A stretch of DNA of 64,000 bases from Pseudidiomarina indica (GCF_900104245.1 NZ_FMXN01000002.1:186001-250000), one strand, 5' to 3'. Positions 11,203 to 22,214 are shown, numbered from the stretch's first letter. Program-made: numbers and translations. The notes: generated by a model from the sequence alone, not told the origin.

Positions 11203-11231
11203 CTGACACCTGATTAAAACATTGTTATAGT
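11203..11231 (+). promoter_or_regulatory. Sigma-70 promoter for the MCE transporter operon
   Basis: CTGACA (-35, 5 of 6 matches) and TATAGT (-10, 5 of 6) are separated by exactly 17 bases. The predicted transcript start is about 27 bases before the permease ATG. Confidence 0.65.
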
Positions 11232-11264
11232 ACAACTCGTTACCGGTGAGCCAAGAAGAGTTCC

Positions 11265-12386
11265 ATGTCAACTGCGACCTTTGTCTCCTATGAACCTGAA
11301 CAGAACCAACTGCAATTATCAGGTCAATGGGTATTCAGTAACTACCTTGCAATTCAACGTGCATTGCAACAATTGCCCCAGTCTGTCAGCGTACAGCAAC
11401 TGGATTGCTCGCAATTGCAGCGCCTTGATTTGAACACGGCTGCCTTATTAACGGGTCGGCTCAACCGTACCCAATTGCGCTCATTGATTGACCAAGCGCA
11501 GGGCCTGAAACCAGTGCATCATGCGGTGTTTGAGCAACTTCTAAATGCCTTGACGGTTGCAGAAAATGAGCCAGCACCTGCCCCACAACCTTGGTATCAC
11601 TGGGTCAGCGACCTAGGTCGTTGGGTGGATCAGCAACTGCAACAGTTCCTGTTATTATGTCATTTTATTGGCTTGGTACTGGTTACCGCCGGCCGGGTGG
11701 TCCTGAATCCCCGCCGCTGGCGTCTCACTTCTTGTGTGGCGCACATGCAACAAAGCGGCTTAGCCGCCATTCCTATTATTGCCTTAATGGCATTTTTAGT
11801 TGGTGCCGTGCTGGCCTTTCTAGGCGCCACCGTATTAGTGGAGTTTGGCGCAACCCTGTATACCGTCGATTTGGTCGCCTTCGGCTTTATGCGAGAGCTC
11901 GGTGTGCTGCTTACCGCAATTTTGCTGGCAGGTCGCACCGCCAGTTCGTTCACCGCGCAAATTGGCGCTATGAAAGTCAACGAAGAACTCGATGCCATGC
12001 AAGTGGAGCAATTAAACCCCATCGAAATGTTGGTGCTACCGCGGCTCTTTGCGTTGCTGATCATGATGCCCTTGCTCACCTTTATTGCCACCACCGCAGG
12101 ACTTGTTGGTGGGGCTGCTGTTGCGGTGTTATCGCTGGATATTTCTCTCACCCATTACTTATCCATTCTGAATGAGGTGCCCATTCGGCATTTTTGGGTC
12201 GGCATCAGTAAAGCCCCCTTCTTTGCCTTGATTATTGGCATCATTGGCTGCTTGGAAGGCTTTAAAGTATCGTCCAACGCCCGTTCCATTGGCGTACACA
12301 CCACCAAAAGCGTGGTGCAAGCCTTGTTTGCGGTGATCTTGCTGGATGCCATTGCCGCGTTATTCTTTATGGAAATGGGATGGTAG
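11265..12386 (+). CDS. MlaE/YrbE-family ABC permease with N-terminal STAS-like domain
   Basis: Inner-membrane permease of an MCE lipid or hydrophobic-substrate transporter. The C-terminal 260 residues match the MlaE family, including MAFLVGAVLAFLGA, LLAGRTASSFTAQIGAMKVN and LDAMQVEQLNPIEMLVLPR. The N-terminal 110 residues look like a STAS fold (LDCSQLQRLDLNTAALLTG), similar to MlaB but fused to the permease and with no serine at the usual phosphorylation position. Fusions of this kind occur in the LinK/TGD1-type branch. It is first of four overlapping or abutting genes with ATPase, MCE protein and lipoprotein, the composition of LinKLMN-type systems. AAGAAGAG precedes the ATG. Confidence 0.92.
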   Translation: MSTATFVSYEPEQNQLQLSGQWVFSNYLAIQRALQQLPQSVSVQQLDCSQLQRLDLNTAALLTGRLNRTQLRSLIDQAQGLKPVHHAVFEQLLNALTVAENEPAPAPQPWYHWVSDLGRWVDQQLQQFLLLCHFIGLVLVTAGRVVLNPRRWRLTSCVAHMQQSGLAAIPIIALMAFLVGAVLAFLGATVLVEFGATLYTVDLVAFGFMRELGVLLTAILLAGRTASSFTAQIGAMKVNEELDAMQVEQLNPIEMLVLPRLFALLIMMPLLTFIATTAGLVGGAAVAVLSLDISLTHYLSILNEVPIRHFWVGISKAPFFALIIGIIGCLEGFKVSSNARSIGVHTTKSVVQALFAVILLDAIAALFFMEMGW

Positions 12387-13132
12387 CGCCCATGGCAGAT
12401 CCATTATTAACCTTAACCAATATCACCACGCGGTTTGGCGCTCATGTGGTGCACGAACAGCTGAACTTGACCGTCCACAAAGGGGAGATTATCGGGCTAG
12501 TGGGCGGCTCAGGCTCTGGCAAGTCGGTGCTGTTACGCACCGCCATCGGGCTTAATCGAGCGGCTGCCGGCACCATTCAACTCAATACCGACCAGTTTGG
12601 GGTGTTGTTTCAACAAGGTGCTTTGTTTTCATCACTCACCGTGGCCGAGAACGTTGCGCTGCCACTGCTGGAACATACCGCCATTCCGCGCCAACAGGCC
12701 TATGCCCTCGCCAAGCTTAAATTGGCATTAGTAGGGCTGGAGCCGAGCGTCGGTGACCGCTACCCGGCCGAGCTGTCGGGCGGCATGGTGAAACGGGCTG
12801 CGTTAGCACGAGCGCTGATTCGCGAACCCGACATGTTGTTTTTAGATGAGCCTACCGCGGGCTTGGATCCGATTAGCGCTGCCGCGTTTGATGAGCTGCT
12901 ACTCACCTTATCCAAGGCCCTCGATTTAACCGTATTACTCATTACTCACGATCTCGATACCTTACATACCATTTGTGATCGGGTTGCCGTGTTAGCACAG
13001 AAAAAAATCCTTGCGGTGGATCGCTTAGCAACCGTCGCGCAAAACCCCGACCCGTGGATTCAAGCATATTTTCATGGCCCTCGGGGACGCAGCGCCCAAG
13101 CCCAGCAAACCGCCATTCATCAGGAGCAATAG
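12380..13132 (+). CDS. MCE-transporter ATPase (MlaF-like)
   Basis: ABC ATPase of 250 residues that would energise the adjacent permease. Walker A is GGSGSGKS (42-49), the signature is LSGGM (about 133-137), Walker B is MLFLDEPTAGLD (about 154-165), followed by the switch histidine in LLITHDLDTLH. LSGGM rather than LSGGQ is typical of the MlaF group. The ATG overlaps the permease stop (ATGGTAG), indicating translational coupling; a second in-frame ATG four codons later is also possible. The MCE protein follows after three bases. Confidence 0.94.
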   Translation: MVAPMADPLLTLTNITTRFGAHVVHEQLNLTVHKGEIIGLVGGSGSGKSVLLRTAIGLNRAAAGTIQLNTDQFGVLFQQGALFSSLTVAENVALPLLEHTAIPRQQAYALAKLKLALVGLEPSVGDRYPAELSGGMVKRAALARALIREPDMLFLDEPTAGLDPISAAAFDELLLTLSKALDLTVLLITHDLDTLHTICDRVAVLAQKKILAVDRLATVAQNPDPWIQAYFHGPRGRSAQAQQTAIHQEQ

Positions 13133-13135
13133 TCG

Positions 13136-14023
13136 ATGGAAACACAAGCACGATATATTTGGGTTGGCGTTATTACCCTTGCGATCATTATCGCAGGGTT
13201 ATGCTTTACCCTGTGGTTGAGCAAAGCCGATAGCCAGCAAGACTACAAACTCTATGATGTGTTATTCAAAGAGCCGGTAGCGGGGTTGACCACCGGCAGC
13301 CCGGTTCATTTTAATGGCATTTATGTCGGCGAAGTCACCCAGCTTAGCCTGGACGCCAACGATATGCGTATTGTCCGTGCTCGTATTCGCATTGGTGCTG
13401 CAACGCCCATCACCCAAGCTACCAAAGCGTCCCGAGCGCTACTAAACATTACTGGTGCCAGCGGCATTTCGTTAGAGCAAAGTGTGGCACAAAGTGAGCC
13501 GCTCAAGCATACCGGCGACATCCCTGAAATTGTTGCGGCACCGTCTGAACTCACACAATTGCGCCTGAGCACCGAAGAGTTGTTCGTAAACGTCAGCCAA
13601 ATGATTAATAACGTGAATCGGCTATTTTCGGACAATAACCTGCAATCCATTGAATCCATTTTGACCAATGTGAATCAGTTTAGTGACGGCCTGTTGGCAC
13701 AAACGGATAATATTGCTGGGGTGTTAGAAAACCTCCAGGCGGTCACCAAGCAATTGAATCATTCGCTGTCTACCTTAGAACGGCAATTAACGGCACGGAC
13801 CGACCCGCTTTTTGACCAAGCAGAGCTTTCCTTGCGCCACTTGGCTGCCACCAGTGAACAGCTGCACCAAGTGATTGAACAAAACCGCGGGAATATTGAC
13901 GCTGGCTTGGCTGGGGTTGCTGAATTAGGCCCCACCCTGCTGGAACTGCAAGCAACCTTACAACGCTTTAACCGCATTGCCGCCCGCTTTGAAACTGAAC
14001 ACATCAAGGAGTATCAGCCATGA
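13136..14023 (+). CDS. MCE-domain periplasmic protein (MlaD/LinM-like)
   Basis: Substrate-binding component of the MCE transporter, 295 residues. A single N-terminal membrane anchor (about 8-30) is followed by the MCE domain (about 37-115, VLFKEPVAGLTTGSPVHFNG and GIYVGEVTQLSL) and a long helical C-terminal region (about 140-290) expected to form a channel or needle. MlaD-type proteins form hexamers linking the permease to periplasmic or outer-membrane partners. Its last codons overlap the start of the lipoprotein gene (ATGA). Confidence 0.92.
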   Translation: METQARYIWVGVITLAIIIAGLCFTLWLSKADSQQDYKLYDVLFKEPVAGLTTGSPVHFNGIYVGEVTQLSLDANDMRIVRARIRIGAATPITQATKASRALLNITGASGISLEQSVAQSEPLKHTGDIPEIVAAPSELTQLRLSTEELFVNVSQMINNVNRLFSDNNLQSIESILTNVNQFSDGLLAQTDNIAGVLENLQAVTKQLNHSLSTLERQLTARTDPLFDQAELSLRHLAATSEQLHQVIEQNRGNIDAGLAGVAELGPTLLELQATLQRFNRIAARFETEHIKEYQP

Positions 14024-14613
14024 GACTCAGCACCTTTACTGGCGCCCTCGTAGGGCTCAGCTTGCTCACTGGTTGCAGTATTTTACCCGAGGCCAAGCCC
14101 ATTGATTATTACGTGATGAAGCCCATGCCAGTAGCCTCACAAGGCCCTGCCGTGCGTTCTCACATTCGTGTCGCCACTCCTGAACTGGGCGACGCTTTGC
14201 AATTGGAGCGCATTGTCCGCATCAACAGTGCTGGGGGAGTAATGGCGTACCCCAATGCCAAATGGAGTTCATCCATCGCGACTCTGTGGCAAAACTGGTT
14301 ATTGGAAGGTTTATGGCGGGATGCGCGGTTTGAGCACATCAGCTCGGCCCAACAAGGGTTAGATAATCAATGGCAACTGGCGGGCCGCTTACAAGCGTTG
14401 CAGGTGGAGGAAACTGCCCAAGGAGCGGTCGCTGTGGTGCGTTTTGATGCACAGCTGATTGATACCCGCCAACGTCGATTACATGCCAGCCATCGTTTTT
14501 CTGCGCAAGTGCCCGTTGCTGCGAACACCACTGCGGCAGCCGTTCAGGCGTTGCAAGCAGCCAGTGCTGAGGTCGGCCAACAACTGCTGGATTGGTTAGC
14601 CGCGACGCCCTAG
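14020..14613 (+). CDS. PqiC/LinN-like ABC transport auxiliary lipoprotein
   Basis: Lipoprotein of 197 residues with a signal peptide and lipobox (SLLTGC, cysteine at residue 19), then a DUF330/PqiC-type domain starting with IDYYVMKPMP. In PqiABC and LinKLMN such lipoproteins sit in the outer membrane and complete the MCE conduit. The start codon overlaps the MCE gene by four bases and it ends the operon. A MlaA/MlaC pair is absent here, which supports a PqiC/Lin-type rather than canonical Mla arrangement. Confidence 0.88.
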   Translation: MRLSTFTGALVGLSLLTGCSILPEAKPIDYYVMKPMPVASQGPAVRSHIRVATPELGDALQLERIVRINSAGGVMAYPNAKWSSSIATLWQNWLLEGLWRDARFEHISSAQQGLDNQWQLAGRLQALQVEETAQGAVAVVRFDAQLIDTRQRRLHASHRFSAQVPVAANTTAAAVQALQAASAEVGQQLLDWLAATP

Positions 14614-14643
14614 CGCGCGGCCAACCGGTATAACCCTCTACAA

Positions 14644-14886
14644 CTAAAACGTCCCTACAAAAGCACCAATTCCTTCTTGTTCGAGCGCATCCAATGCCTC
14701 GGCAAGCGCCGCATCATCGGTTTCAAAGCGATCTTCCCACAGCGTGGAATTGTTGTCGGCATCCACAATTTCTAACACCCAACCACTTTCTTCTTCGGCT
14801 CGATAAATATCAATAGTAACGGTCTGTCCATCCGCTTGATACGAGCGGCACAAAGGACTTTGGATAAAAGCGGCTGCTTCATTCAT
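14644..14886 (-). CDS. Small acidic conserved-looking protein, function unknown
   Basis: Protein of 80 residues, strongly acidic, with no signal peptide or membrane segment. A clear Shine-Dalgarno (GAGGAAG, seven bases before ATG) and good composition support a real gene. Visible features are VTIDIYRAEEESGWVLEIVD, which suggests alternating beta strands, and an acidic C-terminal helix (DDAALAEALDALEQEG). I do not recognise a characterised family. It lies convergent to the MCE operon and just beyond the icd terminator, so it probably has its own promoter or depends on read-through. Confidence 0.75.
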   Translation of the reverse strand: MNEAAAFIQSPLCRSYQADGQTVTIDIYRAEEESGWVLEIVDADNNSTLWEDRFETDDAALAEALDALEQEGIGAFVGTF

Positions 14887-14903
14887 GGCATCTTCCTCAA
14901 CGC

Positions 14904-14938
14904 AAAAAAAAGGGCAACCCCGAGTGTGGAGTTGCCCC
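14904..14938 (-). terminator. Intrinsic terminator after icd
   Basis: On the minus strand GGGCAAC pairs with GTTGCCC across a 12-base loop, followed by eight T residues. It begins 32 bases beyond the icd stop and ends just ahead of the small-protein start. Confidence 0.88.
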
Positions 14939-14969
14939 GCTATTTTAGCAAGTATTTAATCAATCACGA

Positions 14970-17207
<2,238 letters not shown>

Positions 17208-17239
17208 TCATGCGTTCAGGACGGAAAAAATTGTCCCAA

Positions 17240-17248
17240 ATTATAGCA
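17240..17248 (-). promoter_or_regulatory. Extended -10 promoter for icd
   Basis: The minus strand reads TGCTATAAT, a perfect -10 with the upstream TG of extended -10 promoters, about 39 bases before the icd start. No good -35 is present at the matching distance. Confidence 0.6.
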
Positions 17249-17293
17249 GGATCGACGCTTGATCACTAGCGCATCAGCGCTGCCGTCGATGGC

Positions 17294-17334
17294 AAAAAAA
17301 AATCCGCAGTCAGCCGAAGCTCACTGCGGATTTT
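17294..17334 (-). terminator. Intrinsic terminator after dcp
   Basis: On the minus strand AATCCGCAGT pairs with ACTGCGGATT, with an inner AGC/GCT stem closed by a TTCG tetraloop, followed by nine T residues. It lies about 20 bases beyond the dcp stop. Confidence 0.93.
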
Positions 17335-17353
17335 GTCTACACTAAAAAGTAAC

Positions 17354-19540
17354 TTAGTTAATTTTCGGAGTGGTTAAACCACGACGCTCAAGTAAGGCTT
17401 CCCCGGTTGGCTCTTTGCCACGGAAATCAATGTATTGCTGCATTGGATCCTTACTGTTCCCTTTTGACAGAATGGTGTCACGGAACTTCTGACCGTTCTC
17501 GAGGGTTAAACCGCCCTGCTCTTGCATGTACTTAAACGCGTCCGCCGCAAGAATTTCAGACCACATGTACGCGTAGTACCCAGCTGAGTAGCCACCTGCG
17601 AAGATGTGCGCAAAGAAGGTCGACTTATAGCGTGGTGGAACGGCGTTCACCGCAACTCCATTGCGCTCTAATGCCGCTGCTTCAAATGCTGCTACGTCGG
17701 TGATATTCGCCGCTGCTTCTGGCGTCAGGGTATGGTACTCAAGGTCTAACAACGCCGAAGCAATGTATTCGAGCGTGTCATAGCCCATGTTGAAGTTTTT
17801 CGCTGCCAGAACTTTGTCGAGCAATTCTTTTGGTATTGGCTCGCCAGTTTCGTGGTGCTTCGCGAAGTTGTTCAGTACTTTTTCGTTCAACATCCAGTCT
17901 TCTTGGAAGGTTGACGGGAATTCAACGTAGTCACGTGACACGGCTGTTCCAGCTAACGATGGGTACATGACGTCAGAGAACATACCGTGCAATGCGTGGC
18001 CCATTTCGTGGAACATGGTGCTAACTTCATCAAAGCTCAATAAGGTTGGGCCTGATGCTGCTTTCACGATGTTTTGGTTGTTCAAGATCACCGGCTTGGT
18101 ATCAAGCAAGTGAGATTGACGCACAAATGAACTCATCCATGCACCACCACGCTTGCCATCACGCGTGAACCAGTCACCGTAGAATAAGCCAAGCACGTCA
18201 CCATTCACGTCTCTCACTTCATACACGCGAACATCATCTGCATACCCAGGGATGTCGTTGCGTGGTACAAAGGTAATGCCGAACAATTGGTTCATGGCAT
18301 AGAAGACACCGTCTTCAACCACACGGTTAAATTCGAAGTATTGTTTTACTTCATCGGTATCTAAAGCGTATTTTTCAGCACGTACTTTCTCTGCGTAGTA
18401 CGCCCAATCCCACGGTTGTACTTCAAAATCACCGCCTTCAGCGTCGATAACCGCTTGGATTTCAGCTTGTTCTGCCGCCACGTTGCTCACTACGGCTGGA
18501 ACTAAGTCGCGCAACATGTTTTGCGCTGCAGCTGGCGTGCCTGCCATGCTGGTTTCTAGCACGTACTCACCCCAGTTGTTGTAACCTAACAACTGCGCGC
18601 GCTCAGCACGTAACTGCGTCAATTTCTTCACTAATGGGCGGTTATCGGTTGCCGTGTTACCAGTACCACGGAACGCAGATGCTTCCCAAATGCGCTGACG
18701 TAATTCACGGTTTTCCAATGACGCCAACACGGGCTGACGAGTGGTATTGGTAATTGAGATGGCATATTTGCCTTCGTGACCAGCGGCCGCCGCGGCATTA
18801 GCGTAGGCTTGAATTTGTGCGTCGCTTAAGCCCGCAAGCTCTTCAGCACTGTCAACGATAATGGTATTTTCACGCGCCAAAGTCATTAAGTTACGTTGGA
18901 ATTCGGTGGTTAATGACGACATTTCAGCGTTAATTTCACGAATCCGCTCTTTCGCTTCTTCGCTCAATTCAGCACCGGCGCGAACAAACCCACGGTAGGT
19001 GTCTTCCACCAAGCGTAGCGCTTCACCGCTTAATGATGCGCGATTTTCGTATACTGCCTTCACCCGCTCAAATAAGGCTGGGTTCAACATGATATTGTCA
19101 CGGTGGGCAGCGAATTTTGGTGCCATTTTACCTTGTAGGGCACGTGTATCGTCATTCCCATTTGAGCCGGCAACGTTTGAGAACACGGCAGAAACACGGC
19201 TTAATAAAGCGCCAGCTTTTTCCATAGCCACAATGGTATTTTCAAAGGTCGGTGCTTCTGGGTTATTGGCGATCGCTTCGATTTCAGCAGCTTGCTCGGC
19301 CATTCCAGCTTCAAACGCTGGTTCAAAATGTTCAAACTTGATTTTGGTGAAATCAGGCGCTTGATAAGGCAAGGTGCTGGCTGCGTAGAATGGGTTACTT
19401 TGATCGAACTGGCTGGTTTGCATGGTTTGTGCTTGCTCCGTTTGTGCCCCTTGAGTGGCTTGCTGAGCAACTTCTTTATCAGAACATGCGGCAACAGTTA
19501 AGGCCGTACCAATAGCAACAGCGATAAGGCTCTTGCGCAT
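17354..19540 (-). CDS. dcp: M3-family peptidyl-dipeptidase, lipoprotein form (Dcp-like)
   Basis: Zinc metallopeptidase of 728 residues that cleaves oligopeptides. The active site HEMGHALHG (HExxH) and the downstream EFPSTFQEDW glutamate region are intact, and the C-terminus has the M3 pattern FAGGYSAGYYAYMWSEILAAD. Unlike cytoplasmic E. coli Dcp it has a signal sequence ending in a lipobox (TVAAC, cysteine at 19) followed by a Gln/Thr-rich linker, so it is expected to be membrane-anchored in the periplasm, degrading imported or cell-wall peptides. AAGGGAG precedes the ATG. The gene appears monocistronic. Confidence 0.93.
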   Translation of the reverse strand: MRKSLIAVAIGTALTVAACSDKEVAQQATQGAQTEQAQTMQTSQFDQSNPFYAASTLPYQAPDFTKIKFEHFEPAFEAGMAEQAAEIEAIANNPEAPTFENTIVAMEKAGALLSRVSAVFSNVAGSNGNDDTRALQGKMAPKFAAHRDNIMLNPALFERVKAVYENRASLSGEALRLVEDTYRGFVRAGAELSEEAKERIREINAEMSSLTTEFQRNLMTLARENTIIVDSAEELAGLSDAQIQAYANAAAAAGHEGKYAISITNTTRQPVLASLENRELRQRIWEASAFRGTGNTATDNRPLVKKLTQLRAERAQLLGYNNWGEYVLETSMAGTPAAAQNMLRDLVPAVVSNVAAEQAEIQAVIDAEGGDFEVQPWDWAYYAEKVRAEKYALDTDEVKQYFEFNRVVEDGVFYAMNQLFGITFVPRNDIPGYADDVRVYEVRDVNGDVLGLFYGDWFTRDGKRGGAWMSSFVRQSHLLDTKPVILNNQNIVKAASGPTLLSFDEVSTMFHEMGHALHGMFSDVMYPSLAGTAVSRDYVEFPSTFQEDWMLNEKVLNNFAKHHETGEPIPKELLDKVLAAKNFNMGYDTLEYIASALLDLEYHTLTPEAAANITDVAAFEAAALERNGVAVNAVPPRYKSTFFAHIFAGGYSAGYYAYMWSEILAADAFKYMQEQGGLTLENGQKFRDTILSKGNSKDPMQQYIDFRGKEPTGEALLERRGLTTPKIN

Positions 19541-19576
19541 AATAAATCTCCCTTGTGATTGTCAGTTAACCTTACT

Positions 19577-19605
19577 AATGTACCCCCCCTTGGGTTTCCA
19601 CTCAA
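19577..19605 (-). promoter_or_regulatory. Candidate dcp promoter with a G7 tract in the spacer
   Basis: The minus strand has TTGAGT (-35, 4 of 6) and TACATT (-10, 4 of 6) separated by 17 bases, of which the last seven are an uninterrupted G run (19583-19589). Slippage in the run would change promoter spacing. Confidence 0.45.
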
Positions 19606-19795
19606 GTGCAGTTCATGGCACATTTGTAACTATCTGCCCCAGTTTTGGTATGACCAGCACGACTCACGCTTAAAAAAGAAACGCTACGAGTGCAATCGAC
19701 AATCGAATCAACAAACCAAGTAACAGAGCTGAAGCCGTGGTTGATGACATTTGGGAATGATTTTGTGGGAATAAAAAAGATGCTTACTAAAGAAG

Positions 19796-19872
19796 TGGCG
19801 GAGCGGACGGGACTCGAACCCGCGACCCCCGGCGTGACAGGCCGGTATTCTAACCAACTGAACTACCGCTCC
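19796..19872 (-). tRNA. tRNA-Asp (GTC), copy 1
   Basis: Full 77-base cloverleaf on the minus strand: acceptor GGAGCGG/CCGCTCC, anticodon stem CCGGC/GCCGG around CTGTCAC (anticodon GTC), T loop GGTTCGAGTCC and encoded CCA. It is the distal copy of a tandem pair, 30 bases after the first. Tandem tRNA-Asp downstream of dnaQ mirrors aspV next to E. coli dnaQ. Confidence 0.98.
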
Positions 19873-19902
19873 GCAGCGATAAGGCTACCTTGTGCAGGAA
19901 AG

Positions 19903-19979
19903 TGGCGGAGCGGACGGGACTCGAACCCGCGACCCCCGGCGTGACAGGCCGGTATTCTAACCAACTGAACTACCGCTCC
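19903..19979 (-). tRNA. tRNA-Asp (GTC), copy 2
   Basis: Identical in sequence to its neighbour, 77 bases with encoded CCA and anticodon GTC. It is promoter-proximal: a consensus-like promoter lies about 49 bases upstream. Confidence 0.98.
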
Positions 19980-20027
19980 GCTTTCCTGATTCTGAATTCC
20001 GCGAGGGGGCTTCAGAATGCGGAGCGA

Positions 20028-20056
20028 ATATTACGAATGCTGAGCGGACTCGTCAA
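20028..20056 (-). promoter_or_regulatory. Strong sigma-70 promoter for the tRNA-Asp pair
   Basis: The minus strand has TTGACG (-35) and TAATAT (-10) separated by 17 bases. A GC-rich stretch (GCTCCGC) directly downstream of the -10 resembles the stringent discriminator of stable RNA promoters. Confidence 0.8.
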
Positions 20057-20121
20057 CCTTTTTTTGTAAGTTTTGAATCGTTTGCTTGAAAAACGCTCAA
20101 ACCAGACAGAAAACCAACAAT

Positions 20122-20808
20122 TTAGTGCCACAATGGCTGCTTGATCAGCTGCAAGCGCTCGGCATGTTGTTGCTCTTCTTCGGGCGTCGCTCGCACTACC
20201 CGCAATTCGGGTTTATGAGTTAATGGCGTCCAACCCTGTTGCTGACCTCGCTGCTCGGCACTGTTTTTAGCCGCCAGCTCCAGCTTGGTTTGCCCGCCCG
20301 TCATGGCCAAATACACATCAGCCAATAACTCGGCGTCCAACAACGCGCCGTGGAAGGTCCGCCCCGAGTTGTCGATACCATAGGCTCGACACAAGGCGTC
20401 CAAGTTATTCCGCTGCCCAGGGCGTAACTCACGCGCCAGCATCAGCGTATCCAACACCCCACAGAAATCAGCCACGCGCCCAACATCTTTGCGGCAACGT
20501 TGCAACTCATGATCAATAAAGCCCACGTCAAACGCCGCATTATGAATCACCAACTCGGCGCCATGGATGAACTCAATAAACTCATCCACAATTTGCTCAA
20601 ATACGGGCTTATCTTGCAAAAACTCGTTGGTAATGCCGTGAACTTCAATGGCTTCTTGTTCCACCACGCGCTGCGGATTAATGTAAACATGAAACGTCCG
20701 CCCCGTCAGCTTGCGCCCAATCAGCTCCAACGCACCAATTTCAATAATGCGATGCCCTTGGGCAGGATCAAGGCCAGTGGTTTCAGTATCAAGTACGATT
20801 TGTCGCAT
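20122..20808 (-). CDS. dnaQ: DNA polymerase III epsilon subunit (3'-5' proofreading exonuclease)
   Basis: Proofreading subunit of 228 residues. The DEDDh exonuclease motifs are intact: DTETTGL near residue 7, VIHNAAFDVGFIDHEL near 95, and HGALLDAELLADVY near 160. A likely beta-clamp binding peptide QTKLEL follows the catalytic domain, and the C-terminal tail is the region that binds DnaE. It is divergent from rnhA and upstream of the tRNA-Asp pair on the same strand, the arrangement seen in enterobacteria. Confidence 0.97.
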   Translation of the reverse strand: MRQIVLDTETTGLDPAQGHRIIEIGALELIGRKLTGRTFHVYINPQRVVEQEAIEVHGITNEFLQDKPVFEQIVDEFIEFIHGAELVIHNAAFDVGFIDHELQRCRKDVGRVADFCGVLDTLMLARELRPGQRNNLDALCRAYGIDNSGRTFHGALLDAELLADVYLAMTGGQTKLELAAKNSAEQRGQQQGWTPLTHKPELRVVRATPEEEQQHAERLQLIKQPLWH

Positions 20809-20984
20809 GAGTCAATGATTATCCAGAGGTTGCTTAACAAGAAAGGAATTCGGATGAGTTAGTTTGGCTTTTTTCCTCATGAACGACAAGTTTATTTTTT
20901 GGAAGACACCGGCAGCGTAGCACTCGCGATAAGAATTCGTTAGACTTTGCCGACACATTCACGAGGGAACGGACAACTGCCGAC

Positions 20985-21449
20985 ATGACTCAACACGTCG
21001 CGATTTACACCGATGGTTCTTGTTTAGGAAACCCTGGGCCTGGCGGCTACGGGGTCGTGATCGAATACGGCCCCCATCGCAAAGAGCTGTCTGGCGGCTA
21101 TCGCCTCACCACCAATAATCGCATGGAGTTACTTGCGGCCATCAAAGGGCTGCAAGCGCTCAAACGTCCCTGTCGGGTCATTCTGACCACAGATAGCCAA
21201 TATCTGCGGCAAGGAATTCAGCAGTGGATTCATAACTGGAAACGAAACGGCTGGCGTACCTCGGCCCGCAGCCCAGTGAAAAATGCCGATTTATGGCAGC
21301 AATTAGACGAAGTAGCACAACGCCACGACATTCAATGGAATTGGGTGAAAGCCCATCAAGGGCATCCGCAGAATGAACGCTGTGACGATTTAGCTCGTGA
21401 GGCCGCAGGGCAATCCGAGCTGGCCGAAGATACTGGTTATCAGCCATAG
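20985..21449 (+). CDS. rnhA: Ribonuclease HI
   Basis: Endonuclease that degrades the RNA strand of RNA:DNA hybrids, 154 residues as in E. coli (155). The four acidic catalytic residues are visible in [37 protein letters not shown] and [10 protein letters not shown]. It is divergent from dnaQ with a 176-base shared upstream region and convergent with the methyltransferase gene. Confidence 0.97.
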   Translation: MTQHVAIYTDGSCLGNPGPGGYGVVIEYGPHRKELSGGYRLTTNNRMELLAAIKGLQALKRPCRVILTTDSQYLRQGIQQWIHNWKRNGWRTSARSPVKNADLWQQLDEVAQRHDIQWNWVKAHQGHPQNERCDDLAREAAGQSELAEDTGYQP

Positions 21450-21473
21450 CCCCCATTATTTGCCGTGTGCCGA

Positions 21474-22214
21474 CTAATAACGGCCGCCGTCGTTAATGCG
21501 CTGCACCGCTGGCACGGCGTTGAGTGGTGTTTTGCTTGGTCGTTTGAGCCGCACCGGGGTTAAGGGATATTCGCGCTTTTTCGCCACCAAATAATACCAA
21601 CTGCCAACGGCCGGCAGCACCTGCGATAAATGGCTTAAGCCAAAGCTTGGCGATGGAGTGCGCGCCAGCAGCAGGCTGGGCGCGGTATAACCGCTTGCCA
21701 CAATTTCAAAGTTCAATAAATTCAACCAATCACACACTCGCGCTCGGCTAAAATAACGCCCTCGCCAGGGTAACTGTTGCAGGTGCGGCGGCCAAAATCC
21801 CACCCAACGGGCTGGGCATAGCGGATTCAGCCCTGCCAGAATCAGATGCCCATCGGCAATAAGGCTCCGGCTCATTTCTCGCAATACTTGATGAGGGTCG
21901 CGCTCAAATTCCAACTGCCCCACCATCACCACCGCATCGAGCACCCCTTCAGCAAATGGCCAGTACTCAAAATCCGTATGAATATCTCCAGCTCCTGAAC
22001 GGGTGGCCGAAAATTGATGGCGAACCCGCAATTCATTTAACTCGAGTTCATGCGCCAGATGCCCCACTCGGGCTAAGTAGTAACCAAATACTTTGGCACA
22101 ATGAGGTGCCAGCGCTTGGCTCAACTGCGCTTGTAACCACCCACCATGGGGCAGCTCCAGCCAACTGGAGGGTGCTGCTGCCGCGACCTCTTGTCGTGCA
22201 GGCATTAACATCAT
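21474..22214 (-). CDS. SAM-dependent methyltransferase, YafS-like
   Basis: Protein of 246 residues with a class I methyltransferase pattern (FEYWPFAEGVLDAVVMVGQLEFERDPHQVLREMSR). It occupies the position of yafS between rnhA and gloB in E. coli. The glycine-rich SAM-binding motif I expected near the N-terminus (around residues 45-60) is weak, so catalytic ability and substrate are uncertain. Its 5' end overlaps the gloB promoter on the opposite strand. Confidence 0.82.
   Translation of the reverse strand: MMLMPARQEVAAAAPSSWLELPHGGWLQAQLSQALAPHCAKVFGYYLARVGHLAHELELNELRVRHQFSATRSGAGDIHTDFEYWPFAEGVLDAVVMVGQLEFERDPHQVLREMSRSLIADGHLILAGLNPLCPARWVGFWPPHLQQLPWRGRYFSRARVCDWLNLLNFEIVASGYTAPSLLLARTPSPSFGLSHLSQVLPAVGSWYYLVAKKREYPLTPVRLKRPSKTPLNAVPAVQRINDGGRY

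Noticed and set aside
19690-19944. Rightward frame of 84 codons overlapping tRNA-Asp
   Set aside because: Its RTGLEPATPGVTGRYSN segment is the well-known false translation of the reverse strand of a tRNA gene; no ribosome site is visible.
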